From Hemerocallis citrina (lineage: Eukaryota > Streptophyta > Magnoliopsida > Asparagales > Asphodelaceae), in NCBI GenBank assembly GCA_017893485.1, contig JACEHZ010000367.1:434001-498000 (forward strand): DNA of 64,000 nucleotides, in the 5' to 3' direction. This document shows, one piece after another, positions 9,453 to 20,330 of the stretch. The position numbers and the translations under genes are program-made. Numbering within the stretch: the first letter of the stretch is position 1; each line of letters opens with the position of its first letter. The notes beneath the pieces are model-generated. The model saw nothing but the letters and a program-made list of their open reading frames with translations. It searched no databases and was not told where the DNA came from.

Positions 9453-10022
9453 CTAATTGGGGTTCTGACGGAGGTTGAGGGCCTGTTGTACCATTGCTTG
9501 GAATTGTTGGAACTCGGCACGGGTGATGGGTGCCTCATTGTTCCTAGGCTGCTGCCGACCTGCTGGAGAGTGCCTCCTTCGGTAGTGATCGGGGGAGTCC
9601 TTTCTCCCTCTTCGGACGGGGGACCTCCTGTGCTCTCGGTGTCGGGGGGATCGCTCTTGCTGGCGGGAGGCTTCCCCCCGAGCCCGCTTTTCATCCAGAT
9701 GGCGACGAAGGTCATCATCCTCCGGGCGTTTGGGAGGGGCATTGTGGCGACCAGAGGCTCGGGGATGATGGGAGGCCATGGAGGCACTGGAGGCGTTGTG
9801 GATGGAGAGGTTCTCTTGGTGAAGAGGCTGTTTCTGGGGGTTAGGACCCTTTGGATCAGGAGGTGGAGGGTTCCGTTGGAGCGGCTCTTCCATGGTAGGG
9901 GGGAGTTGCCCTTGTTGCTGAGCGGGATCAGGAAGGACTTCTTGCTGGTCAGGGTTGGGCACTCGGTTGGACCCTCTCGACCGAACTTTGCGAGGCGGCA
10001 TGGCAGGAGAAAACCTCTTCAC
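9453..10022 (-). CDS. Tat-1 gag N-terminal arginine/proline-rich segment
   Basis: This is the start of the gag polyprotein after the LTR and leader. It begins MKRFSPAMPPRKVRS; the second Met (MPPRKVRS) aligns with MPPKKMRSKG in Tat-2 and may be the true start. It is Gln/Pro-rich, then Arg-rich (HREHRRSP, RRRHSPAGRQ), and carries the conserved ITRAEFQQFQA motif near its end. The frame closes just before the capsid segment, so a frameshift near 9450-9260 separates them. Confidence 0.75.
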   Translation of the reverse strand: MKRFSPAMPPRKVRSRGSNRVPNPDQQEVLPDPAQQQGQLPPTMEEPLQRNPPPPDPKGPNPQKQPLHQENLSIHNASSASMASHHPRASGRHNAPPKRPEDDDLRRHLDEKRARGEASRQQERSPRHREHRRSPVRRGRKDSPDHYRRRHSPAGRQQPRNNEAPITRAEFQQFQAMVQQALNLRQNPN

Positions 10023-10052
10023 CGGAAAGAGGAGAGGTCTCTATTCGTTAGT

Positions 10053-10070
10053 TTCCCACAGACGGCGCCA
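10053..10070 (-). other. Primer binding site of Tat-1
   Basis: Read on the minus strand this is TGGCGCCGTCTGTGGGAA, three bases inside the 5' LTR end. It is a typical Tat-type site and differs from the initiator-Met site. The first nine bases fit the 3' end of tRNA-Asp (..ACGGCGCCA), but the rest does not, so the primer tRNA is uncertain. Confidence 0.75.
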
Positions 10071-10212
10071 ATCTGTTGCCGCTAAATTTGGTGTGGGGGC
10101 ACACAGATAGAACTTGTGGATTCTTGGGAAAACTGAATAGAAAGACCTGTGTACCTGTTCCGTCGGGCCTCGATCGTCGTTTCCGCCGTGCACCTGCAAA
10201 AAGTGCGAGGCA

Positions 10213-10228
10213 CCGGGGTTGTTCCCGG
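10213..10228 (-). other. Conserved GC hairpin in Tat-1 LTR leader
   Basis: CCGGG..CCCGG stem about 110 bases downstream of the LTR TATA box on the minus strand, therefore probably inside the RNA leader. The same stem is kept in the Tat-2 and Tat-3 LTRs although the loop changes. Confidence 0.5.
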
Positions 10229-10329
10229 CGACGCACCCTCCGACGCTCAAGTCAGTAATCTGGCAGACTATGAAAGAGCGCAAAAACTGGTGAAAGATTG
10301 ATTACCTCTTGATGGAGATGGGTGGGGGG

Positions 10330-10338
10330 TATTTATAG
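10330..10338 (-). promoter_or_regulatory. TATA box of the Tat-1 LTR promoter
   Basis: The minus strand reads CTATAAATA in a GC-rich setting (GGCGCC before, ACCCCCC after). The same box sits at the same place in the LTRs of Tat-2 and Tat-3. Confidence 0.7.
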
Positions 10339-10738
10339 GCGCCTTAGGGAACGGATTAGGAATGTAATCCTCGTGATCTGATATGGAATATTCTTCCTGT
10401 GAACAGATTAGGAATGTAATCTCAAATCCCGGTGAAGGGATAGGCACGAATCAGGGTCGTTGATTAACATGAATCAGAAACCCTAATTCTATCCCTTCTG
10501 AGCTGGGTTTGCTGCGGGTTGAAACCCGTAGCCGATTGAGGTGGATCCGTTCGTGGGTAAGTGGATCTTCGGAGAAGATAACCAGTACCCGCTTCAGACC
10601 TGTCAGAAGGTGAAATTACCGTCCTACCCCTGTGCCTCAAGATTCGTGATCCATCTGGACGGTTCCGATTTAACCCCATTTTCAGCCATATCAATGCCCT
10701 ATCCCCTATCGTCTACCCTGTTGTACCCTACCCCCACT

Positions 10739-13442
10739 CTAGGATACAACCGCACTATTATTTCGTCTAAGGGATCTCAGCGTCTGAAGTTGTTCGGCTT
10801 CGTTAGAGCCTGTGGCTAAACCGAAAAGACTAGCATAGTATAGCAAAGAATAATCTGGAATGAAGTTTAAAATTGAAATACAATTAGAGTTACCTCCGAT
10901 TGCGGAGACCAGGTCTTTTGCCCTTGCTGCTACTCTTATCAGATCGTCCTCGCTTGGTCCCTGCTCCCCCCACTTATCCAATTGCCTTTTGCTTTTCCTC
11001 TTATATTCTATAGTACCCTTGCTTGTGGTCTCTCCTTCTGCACGCTCCCACACTTGTTTCTCTGATTTGTCAGTATCTGAAGTGTAAATCATCGCCCATT
11101 CCATCTAGAGCTTCAATTCTCACCCCTGTTGCATTACTGTTGACTCCATCCTTGGAAACGTCATCTTGGATGTCGTCCAGCAAAAGAATTCTCTGTACCT
11201 CTTCCCTAATTTCTGCCTCCTGTTCTTCTAGTTTCTCCCGTCCGCCTTGTTGGCCCCTTCGGCATTAGTATCCATACCCAAGTCTGCATTGGGATGTGTT
11301 TCCTCTGTAATCTCCACTGATTTGTTTTAATACCAGCATTCCTGTCTTCTGTGGGCTCTCTGGAGTCTATCTGTTTGTGAACAAGAATTTCTTTGTGCCC
11401 CCTTTCTGCTAGTCCTCTAATAGCTTCTTGCATAGCTCTCTTAACGGCTTCATCGAAATCCCCTGTATTCAAAAGATTAAAACTGCCTTGTGTCGAGATA
11501 ACAATAGCAGTAGGCTCCAAAGAAATCTCTTTCCCCATTTTTGAGAATCCCCCCTGGCTGAAGTGGCTCAATGAGACCTTCAAACGGCGTGACAGAAGAC
11601 TTTCTCTGTCGATGAAGTGATTTTTCGATCAGCGTGTGTGAAGGAAGGAGGTGACAGTTCTTCGACTCAGTGGAGAGGTCTGAGTCGACACAGTGGAGGG
11701 GTCTTTTCGGCCGATTCAGCACAGTGGAAGGGTCTGTGTCGACAAGACCATTGTATTGTGAATCTTTCAGTGAGTGGCCCACACCATGTGCAGCCCCACT
11801 TTTCGCCTCATAAACCGGAGCCTGCTGTGTGGAATTAATCTTCTAGATCCTACGGCTGAGATTATCCCCCACGTAATCTAATGGTTGAAGATTATGAGTT
11901 AAAATGATTTGATGGACCGCTGTGATCATTTCCCCCTCGATCCAACGAACCCTGTTTGTCTTCAACCTCTCGCCTACGAGATTCCTTCGCCTCCGATGGA
12001 GAAGCAGCGTCTATGGGACCCGCAAACGATACTGATTTCCTCACCTCGGAGATCACTTTAACCTCGTAAACTTCTTCGTTGAACTTCGCTTGAATAGTGG
12101 ATGGGATGTCCTCTTTTGCATCGATGCCGATCCTAATACGCGCAAAATCTTGACGGTAGTGTAGAAGCGTTCGTCGAACTCCGCTTGAATAGTGGATGGG
12201 ATGTCCTTTTTTGCGTCGATGCCGATCCTAATACGCGCAAAATCTTGACGATAGTGTAGAAGCGTACTGTTGTCTATCTCGATAAGGAATCCGAAGTCCT
12301 TAATGATGTTCTGGAATGCTGATTTAACCCATATATGGAATGGGAGATTGTATAATCTTATCCATAACGAAGGTTTAGACTCCGGGTTCATGGCGCCGAA
12401 TTTCCTCGACCAACGGGAGAATGCGACGTAGAATTCTTGTCGACCATGACCCTCTAAACCTTTCAAACTAAGCAATTCTTTCACTTTCTCAGAGTTTTCG
12501 GAGTGGGTGAAGTAAACATTCTGTTTTAGTTGCTGGATCTTCCAATCCACCTCCACTGACTTCGAAGTGTTCTCTGTAATCAAGCGTTCTATCTTCGGAA
12601 TTGAGGGGTAGCCAGATTGCGCCTTGATCAAAACACAATTCGTATATCTCCTTTCAAATTCCGCCATGATAGGGGTCGGGGTGATAATGGCTTTGATAAC
12701 TTTCCTCCCCCCTGCAGAGCTTTCCTCCGTGCCGCTGTTCTTCGATCCTTCCTTGTTAACGAGAGTAGTAGTCCTCTTGAGCACCGCTGATGGCTTGGAT
12801 ACAATCCCCTTGTCGCACTCAGTTGAGATGTGTCCATACGATTTGCAAGCATAACAAAATCATTGGTTTTTGCACTCATGAATGGTGTGCCCACGCTGCG
12901 CGCACTTGTGACACTGAGTGGCGTTAGCTAATCTTGATGTCTCCGATGAATAATTCTTGATTAGAGTGTTTTGGCGAATGGGTGTTCTCTTCTTTTTGGG
13001 CTTCACAAGAACCCATTCACCATTCTCATCCTCCTTAGTCTTCTTGATCTCCTCCTCCGGCGAAGTATTCTTCGGCGACTTGGTGATCCATCTATCGGAT
13101 GCTGCTCGTTACCTTGTGACGTCGGCATAGGACTTCTTGAGAATCTTCGAACTCTGTTCTCTATCAGTCATCCCCATCGGCGACGCTCTCCTTTCTCCTT
13201 CGTCTCTAGCTCTGTGTTCTTCCGATCTATATCTCTCCCTTGAAGGTCCTCTATGGACCGTTCTAGGGATTCTATGCTCTGTCCGTTCGAACCTTTCATC
13301 GTGGATGCCGGAGCGGTGATCGTCTCTGGTCTACTAAGAGCGGCGGCGATGAAGATCCTCTTCCCTATTGCGTTTGTCCATGTCTAGCTCCCTGCGATAG
13401 CTTCTCTCCTCTCGCTCTGCAGTTGACCTTTGGTCTCTCATT
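10739..13442 (-). pseudogene. Zinc-knuckle / DUF4283-type ORF (LINE ORF1-like), degraded
   Basis: Read on the minus strand, the broken frame begins near 13442 with an Arg-rich segment (MRDQRSTAEREER..). A Lys-rich linker follows, then two CCHC zinc knuckles (CHKCAQRGHTIHEC and CYACKSYGHISTEC, about 12840-12920). The next domain, open from 12784 to 12053, has LWIRLYNLPFHIWVKSAF and DFARIRIGID, typical of DUF4283-type RNA-binding proteins of plant LINE ORF1. The tail (11583-11206 and 11104-10739) is in other frames. Stops, frameshifts and a 95-bp duplication break it. If it is a LINE, the RT-encoding ORF2 would lie on the far side of Tat-1, outside the window. A domesticated or host zinc-knuckle gene is the alternative. 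Confidence 0.7.
12074..12264. repeat. 95-bp tandem duplication inside the LINE-ORF1-like frame
   Basis: TGAATAGTGGATGGGATGTC occurs at 12091 and 12186 within two nearly identical 95-bp copies. Ninety-five is not a multiple of three, so the duplication itself shifts the reading frame. The open frame ends at 12053, soon after it. Confidence 0.85.
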
Positions 13443-15073
13443 CTTTTGGTAACTTGTAAACAAATAATTTACACATTTGGATAGTTATTTAATTATCATT
13501 AGTTCGTAGGCACGTCAATCCATGCTGCGGCTACACAATGATTTAAGTATGTCTGAGATTTAACAATTGGGTACTTGATTTTATGTAGATGATTAATATA
13601 ACTTCGCCTTAAAATTGGGTGATTAAAATTCATAAATCGATGTATAAGAGAAGAGATAAATTGATCTCGGGATAGTTCTGTTTCGTTTTCACCATCATCT
13701 AAGCCTTTTCACTCCAACTGGAATTGAACATAAGGATCTTACAACAATGTTATGACTTATGACAACCTATCACCAAACGTTTAGCGTGAATCTCTCTCAC
13801 AATATGTATCTTTAATCAATTTTGTGTTACTTATATTACATGCTGTTGAGAATGCATGATAATACTGATTACTCTATACATAATACACCTTTTTAAACAG
13901 CAAATCGGTGGCTGGTTGGCTTCACAATATTTACAAGAAAATTTCTCAGAAATAAATTAACACAAAGTCAGACTGCTCAATTAACAAGAAAGAGTCATAA
14001 AAAGTTTGTATAATATATAAAAATTCAACAAATATTTTGGTTCATCTCTATGGGTACACTTATGATAGGTAATCGAGATTAATTAGGAAGCAATTACGAC
14101 ATTAAAAATGGCCAACAACCTCGTTCTTTGCACGCTAATGACTCAAACAAACTACAGAGCTGTCAACAATTCTCAACATCTTTCATTTTTATATACAAAA
14201 AATAAAGTGATAAAACTAACAAGAATTAGCTACTAGTTTTAAAATAATGTAAATGTAAATGTGGTGTTAGTTAAGGCTTTATTAATTTGACATAGAAAAA
14301 TTTAATTCTTGTGAAGTCAATTACCTAATATGCATAATAGACCCAAGTGATAGAGTGCAATATTTCATCTGAATATAACAAATAATAATAGGCAAGCAAG
14401 CGTACTACTACAAACAACAAAGTTAGATCAAAATTTCATATATGATCAACAACTAGCTATAGAAGAATAGCAAATCGGCAATAAATATACTTTTTGTAAG
14501 ATGTCGGTTGTGATTATGCCAAATAGACTAACTAGCAACTAGATTCAGTCAAATTACTCTATCATTGTGAGATGGAACTGTTCAACTCCATCTATATACA
14601 AGGAATGCTATATCAACCTTAATCAAAAGAGTAGAACAGTGGCTTGAGCTCGCATGCCCTTTACAAGTTACAACATTATTAGTCACAGTTCTTCCTACTT
14701 GTATTTACCAGTACTGACGAACTCGTTAGAATGCAGTAAGTATTAAAGGACTGGTACAGATCTATCTCCTAGTTGATCAGTAGCAGGTCAGGAGTTCCAA
14801 AAGCTAGTCCTTGCATCAAGAGAAATGAAAAAAGAAAAAAGGAAATTACTGAAGCATGTTTAGAAAATTTGTATTAACTTGGATTCTATAGCAAAATAGT
14901 AGAACACAGGTCAGGTTGTCTTCACTTGTATGATGGTCTATTGCAAAACACTAGGCAATCCAAGATGATTTAAACATCCTCAAAAGCCATTAATGCCAAA
15001 ACATAACTATACATCGACACACTTCATCGTTCGCATGGATATGATCTGAACCATTAACATTGTTTAGAATGAC
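13443..15073. other. AT-rich sequence without recognised gene
   Basis: About 1.6 kb of AT-rich DNA with stops in all frames. No zinc finger, RT, integrase or tRNA-like motif was recognised. It may include the 5' region of the LINE-ORF1-like sequence and older decayed repeats. Confidence 0.5.
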
Positions 15074-15076
15074 TAA

Positions 15077-15175
15077 GAGCATCCACTATCGTTTTGAACA
15101 AAATTTCCATATTTAGAAATTGGGAAATAGCAATAGGAGGATACGTCTGCTATCGTTGGTGCTAAATCTGCTAGA

Positions 15176-15207
<32 letters not shown>

Positions 15208-15711
15208 AACATTTTCGTCATTTTCCGATGGCAATTCCATAAATAATGGGATGAAGCAAATTGGAGGATTTGCTTCAAACCGATGAAGGTCTGCCACCAG
15301 GAGCTTTTTTTGTTTTTTGTTTTTATATTTCCTAATGGCAATTTGGTAATATTTTGGCTGGCATTTTAGTAAATACTAAAAAAAAGAAAAAAGAAAGAAA
15401 CATAGGAAGTTCATCCGTCTCTCTTTTTTGGCTTCAAATGGATGAAGATCATCCGTTAGCTAAAAAAAGAGGGGGGGGGGGGGGGGGGGGGGGATGTTCA
15501 TTCGTCTTTTTCTTTTTCTTTTTCTTTTTCCCCAAATAAATGAAGATCATCCGTCTTCTACTTTTAGCATTTCTTCGAGCGCGATTTCTAAATTTAGTGA
15601 TGCACTGTTCACTCCTATTATAATATTTGGGTTTTTAGCAAACGACTGTGAGAGTTTTTTTCTAAATGGATTGCTAAATTTTGGGTATTTAAAAAACGAT
15701 AGTGGATGCTC
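15077..15711. mobile_element. Tourist-like MITE (PIF/Harbinger type), 635 bp
   Basis: The terminal inverted repeats are GAGCATCCACTATCGTTTT on the left and AAAACGATAGTGGATGCTC on the right, flanked by TAA at 15074-15076 and 15712-15714. A three-base TWA duplication is the PIF/Harbinger signature. There is no coding capacity. The inside holds A-rich and T/C-rich tracts, a run of more than 20 G at about 15471-15493, and several copies of GATGAAGATCATCCG-like sequence. Confidence 0.85.
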
Positions 15712-15778
15712 TAAATTAGTATAAATATGTAAAATCAAATTATTTGAAATTCATTTGTCCATCCATCATGTCATTATT

Positions 15779-17477
15779 TTTTTTTAAGGGAAAAGGTGGA
15801 ATAAGGCCACCCTGTTTCATTAATAAGTGCATAACGAAACAAACCCAGAGTACTGGGCCCAAATACAAACTACAAACAGAAAATAAAACATATATGAAGT
15901 AACATGACGCGTACAGACAACAAATCCCTCCAACAACCCTCGTGGGTGGGCCTATAAACAAGCTCGGTCCAGCCAAATTGTGAGTACGTCAGATTAGCTT
16001 CGTACAGTGCCTCCACGGCGCATGCATACCCACCTGAAACAAGTCTGGCAGGATTTTATCACCCGCCGATCCCTGCCTTCACCTCGCTGGAGGGACCCCA
16101 TCTTTGGGCCCGAGCCCCGCAGAACGAAAACTGACCCTACGGCACACGCACAGCGATCGCACCCTCCCACCATCTCCACCACACCTCCTACAAACGTGCC
16201 AGTAGCTCCCACAGCCGCTACCAAAGAGAAAGCCGTGAAGAGGATACCTTAACCTCTCACACGATAGCGCTTTCTTAGGTGATTTCTCACCACACAACTA
16301 TTTCGCTCACCCCACCAATCACCACACTCCAAGAGAGAGTCGTGTAGAGGATGCCTTCACCTCTCTCACGCTCAAGCTCTCTCCGACGATTTCTCACCAA
16401 ACAGACTTATCTCGACTCATACTCCCACTTCGAGGGAAGAGACGACGTTGTCACGAGTCAGTGGCCTAAGCTGAGGTGCACTCAATAGCCCGATAGTAGG
16501 TACTGTGAAGACTTCACTGGCGACATCATAGGACGCGCTAGACCAACCATACCCAAACACCTGGCCCCAAACCGAACCACCGAACTCATACACTTGCACC
16601 CCAGATCTAGGGTTTTCGCGACAACCGGCTCGGAAGGATGCTCTGGCGCGACATAGTCGCCCCGCGCCGGTTGAGACAAGCATCCCGGAAGTAGAGGCAA
16701 GTGAGCGAACATCGCGGAGGGATCCCATCTTTGGGCCCAAGCTCCGCAATCGTGCAAAACAACCTAACTCTATAGTTGGATTACGGCACCTCCAAGCACA
16801 TCCGGCTTCTTCACATGCACTACCAACCATCGGAAACACCAAATCACAATGGCAGATCGCCGTGAATGGCTCCAAGAGTGTACACAAGGTGGCAAGCACG
16901 AAGAACAACCGGGCCAATCACAAACAAAGCCTACCAAATCCAACCCCATCCAAAAACCACCGACGGTGGGGTGGCTGCCGACATCCGGGCCCCCACAGTA
17001 GTTCTCAGATCTGGGCCAACGGTGCACCATGCTACTGGCCTCAGATCTGGCATTCCAAGCCAATGGGTCGTCGTCTTCGTCGGGGGGGGGGGGGGGGGGT
17101 GGGGGGCTGCCAAACCACCGAGCGAAAAAGGGTTCGGATCTGGGCCATCGCCGCCTTCGCCGTCGGCCTCAAATTAGGGACGTGCCATCGGCGATGACCA
17201 CCGGGAGCCCCCTTCTCAGATCCAAGATCGCGTCGAACGAGATCGTCGCAGCTGAGATCGACGGCGCACCAGGAAGAAGAGGGAAGAAGGGTAAGCACGG
17301 TAAGGGGGGGGGGAGCACCGGGGCGGCGGCGGCGCACCCTAGCTGCCACCCCACACACCAAAATCAAGTTTTCTAGTTAGGGTTTTTGGGTTGGAGATCG
17401 GGAGAGAAGGGAAGAAGAGCAGCAGTTTGTTGGGTTGGAGATCGGGAGTTTTAGAGATTAGAGATTAGAGATATAAT
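15779..17477 (-). mobile_element. LINE-A: short non-autonomous LINE with 15-bp target-site duplication
   Basis: The element is flanked by CATCATGTCATTATT at 15764-15778 and 17478-17492 and ends (minus strand) in a poly-A run (poly-T at about 15779-15787), so it was inserted by target-primed reverse transcription. Its 3' tail (..CAGTACTCTGGGTTTGTTT..CACTTATTAATGAAACAGGGTGGCC) is nearly the same as that of LINE-B at the right edge. The body is GC-rich and holds only short frames; no RT or endonuclease motif was found. It contains paired internal repeats, for example GGGA(C/T)CCCATCTTTGGGCCC at about 16092 and 16720. It looks like a 5'-UTR plus 3'-tail derivative that borrows the machinery of a full LINE. 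Confidence 0.8.
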
Positions 17478-17492
17478 CATCATGTCATTATT

Positions 17493-17701
17493 AAAAACGA
17501 TATTCAGTCATACAATTTGTAACACTTAAATGCATGGACAAACAAATCTTAAATGACTTGATCTTTAACCGTAGATTAATTTAGACATGTAGATCAAAAT
17601 GGACGGTTCGGATTTTTATTTATATCAGAAAAAAAGTTCTCGTGTATTTTTCATCAAAGAAGTCCTCACTTGATCATAGCCCATATAGCCCTATATATAT
17701 A
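17493..17701. other. Short AT-rich spacer between LINE-A and the Helitrons
   Basis: No gene or repeat was recognised here apart from the right-hand target duplication of LINE-A just before it. Confidence 0.5.
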
Positions 17702-17836
17702 CTAGTAATTTACACGTGCGTTGCACGGCTTAATAAATACATATTTTTTTAAAAGTAAAAATTCAGGCACGCGTGTTGTACGGGTTGGTAGAAGGACAAA
17801 TTACACTAAGGCCTTTTCCCATTATAGTAGTAGAGA
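17702..17836 (-). mobile_element. Mini-Helitron A (135 bp)
   Basis: The minus strand begins A|TCTCTACTACTATAATGGG and ends with a CACGTGC-type hairpin (CCGTGCAACGCACGTG) followed by TTACTAG|T. The ends TC..CTAG between A and T are the Helitron rule. It has no coding capacity. Confidence 0.65.
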
Positions 17837-17846
17837 TATATATATA

Positions 17847-18236
17847 TCTACTACTATAATAGGAGAAGACCTTAGTCCATAACCCAACCCGTGCAATGCA
17901 CGTTTAATTAAACTGTATCATATAAACCAATAAAATACGTATAATACATGTTCAAATTTATTACCCTCTCCCTATCTCTCAAAAAAACTAAAAACCCTAC
18001 CATCTTCATCTCCCTCTCTCTTTGCATCTGCCCCGTGGGAGAAGGATCATGAACAGTGAATGTCAAACTATTATTTTACGTATTCCGCACGTGCTTCTCC
18101 CATTATAATATAGATAAATAGAATATAAAAAAAATTGTCTATTTTACGTATTCCGCACGTGCTTCTCCCATTATAATATAGATAAATAGAATATAAAAAA
18201 AATTGTCCAGACGTGCATTGCACGTGTATTTACTAG
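17847..18236 (+). mobile_element. Mini-Helitron B (390 bp), head to head with A
   Basis: It begins A|TCTACTACTATAATAGGAG and ends with the hairpin ACGTGCATTGCACGT (18211-18225) and TTTACTAG|T. The first half carries another CCCGTGCAATGCACG palindrome. An internal 70-bp tandem duplication (about 18068-18207) contains a reversed Helitron-like 5' end (TTCTCCCATTATAATATAG) twice. It has no coding capacity. Confidence 0.65.
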
Positions 18237-20330
18237 TATAAACTATATTGAAATTCTACAATTCAATTAGACCACAAACCAAGTCCTCGTCCACAACTAA
18301 TACATGTTCATTGTATGCACTGTGCACACCTCAGTAATGAAAGAGAAACTTCAAAACATTGGCTTTTGCTCTAGATACCGTTGACGATGTGCAATTTGAG
18401 GAGAAATTTGGAATAAAAGTAACACAACATTTAGGTAGATATGATAGACAAAATACAATAGCATCAAAGGGAACCAAGGAGTGAAAAGAAAGTCCAAATT
18501 TGGGCATTCATTTAAAAAAAAAAAAACAGATAAAGCAGATTATAAATTCACTATTATATCCAATTGGAATTAATCTATAACCTGGCCTTCCACTAATATC
18601 CATTTGGAGTTGATCTGACCAACCTGGCATTTGATAATTTAGAATTAAAGACGCTAATTACTTACAGGGATCGATGCAGAAACAGATATATTATAAAAAT
18701 ATATGTACTGCGTTGTAACGTAAAAAATGAAAATTTTGAATATTATAAAAAGTTAAAAACGATTAAACAGTAATTAGTACCTCTATCAAATGCAAAATTC
18801 TCTAAAATCATTGAAACATATTCACTACCTCTATCAAATTTGAACCCTTGATTTTTAGCATTTAACTAGATTTTTTTAAAAAAATTCATTAAGAATAACA
18901 AGTGCTTCATTCTTCATATATATGACAAACTTATAATAATCATCTACAAAAGCGATTAAATACTTCTGACCAATAATTATCTCACATAGTCACAAAGCTG
19001 CTGAGATCACAAATATCAGAATGTATCGATTCAAAAAGTTGCGAACTCCTAGAGACCATATAAAATAATTTTCTAGTGATCAAAATCTAAATTCAAACTT
19101 CACATTTGTCATATTTAATAAAATGTCATTTAGTATAGTTATACGTTTTAACAAGAACAAACAATTTAATATATAGTTTTCAAATCCTACCCAATTATGA
19201 TATGTTCAGAAACTATACACAATTAGAACTATTATTATTAATTGTCTCATTTGTTAAACTCAACTTATACATGCGATTGGCAATGCACATTATAAGAGTT
19301 AATACAAAATTACTCTTCCAAATTTCACAAAACTATTTGCTTTCTCTAGTGATTCTAACAATGTCCACTTATTCAAACACATTGTGCGAATAGTTATTTC
19401 CTTTATTCGTTCTTCATCATCTTCATAATGCTAAATGAGATAATGACTAACATGTTCAACTTTGCACACATAGTACAATGAACGAGAAAGAACAAAACGT
19501 AACTAATGGAGTCATATCCTACATAAAGAGATACTCTCTCCTAAGTTACAGACATTTGTTATACATCTTATACATTTTTTTTAATTTTTAAATTATTAGA
19601 GAAGCAAATATATATTTTCACACAAACTGCAAACAATGAATTTGTCAAGATATTTATACACATAGTATGATAAAGCACTTAACAAACCTAACATGCTAGT
19701 TTTCAAGGTGAGAATAACTATGATCTAAAAATCTCAATCATGTGATCAAACACACAAAATGTTAATACATTCATCACATGAAAATACTAAGAAAGATTAG
19801 AGTAGATCATACCGGCACTTCAAGTTAGAAGTGTTTTCCAAATTTGATGGAGAAGCCTGCGTGGTGCAGGCTTATTCCACCGTGATGCATATCCAGCATC
19901 TCCAACATACACAATTTGTAGGTAACATTAAAGTTCCTACATTCATCAAATTGTTATAGATTAGCCAATTAAACAAATTATTAGCACTATTTAATTCTAA
20001 CAATAATTTTATTGGAGATATAGCTGTATAGTCAAAACTATAACTTATCTTATCAAAATAAATATTTGATCTTCAGCACATAACCACAACATTTATTTAA
20101 ATTTGTATTTTTAATTAAACAATGCATAATACGGTTTTGAACTTTAGTACTTAGCAACAAAATTCAAATAAATAATAAAAATAACAATTTAAATTTGGTG
20201 AAGAACTTATCTTTAATTTAGATCTGAATTGGTAGTACACTGCAGTAGATCCAGTTTTCTCCCCAAACACGGAATACAAAATAATACCCAATGGATTATC
20301 TCCACTGGTTAGATCCAGAGCTGATTCCTT
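18237..20330. other. AT-rich intergenic sequence
   Basis: This stretch holds one Copia fossil (listed separately) and a small perfect hairpin (AAGCCTGC-GTGGT-GCAGGCTT, 19853-19873). Otherwise it is AT-rich sequence with no recognised gene. Confidence 0.5.
18780..19160 (-). pseudogene. Copia integrase fossil
   Basis: Conceptual translation of the minus strand in shifting frames gives pieces in the order expected for the Copia pre-integrase/integrase region. These are KYDKCEV near 19115, IHSDICDL near 19015 (usual form HSD.C), IAFVDDYYKFVIYMKNEAL near 18960 (usual form FIDDYSRY..Y.LK.K.EA) and DRGSEYVSMI near 18830 (usual form SDRGGEY). Stops and indels are frequent, so this is an old dead fragment. 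No LTRs were found for it. Confidence 0.55.

Larger units (their letters stand above)
1..10693 (-). mobile_element. Tat-1: Ty3/gypsy Tat-lineage LTR retrotransposon, 3' end outside window
   Basis: The order on the minus strand is 5' LTR (10074-10693), primer binding site, gag, protease, reverse transcriptase, RNase H, a second RNase H and integrase (ending 4292). Tandem repeats and two plus-strand genes follow. A second, archaeal-type RNase H together with an additional ORF between pol and the 3' LTR is known for the Tat lineage of plant Ty3/gypsy elements. The 3' LTR is not in the window. Several stops (7646, 6890, 5108) and frameshifts interrupt the polyprotein, so it is probably dead. The target beside the 5' LTR is the LINE-ORF1-like sequence that resumes at about 10739. 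Confidence 0.93.
10074..10693 (-). repeat. 5' LTR of Tat-1
   Basis: It runs from TGATATGG.. to ..GGCAACA on the minus strand (TG..CA ends) and is 620 bp long. It shares its ends and a central conserved core with the LTRs of Tat-2 (569 bp) and Tat-3 (577-581 bp). The primer binding site lies on its left, which identifies it as the 5' LTR. The partner LTR is outside the window. Confidence 0.9.

Noticed and set aside
10048..10258. Short frames inside the Tat-1 LTR
   Set aside because: They lie in the untranslated LTR and leader; not conserved as protein in the other LTRs.
16007..17376. Frames on both strands of LINE-A as genes
   Set aside because: They overlap in several frames in GC-rich sequence, with no recognised motif; better explained as the non-coding body of the element.
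19853..19873. Perfect 8-bp-stem hairpin (AAGCCTGC..GCAGGCTT) as terminator or small RNA
   Set aside because: An isolated short hairpin in AT-rich plant DNA with no precursor-like arms; no support for a function.
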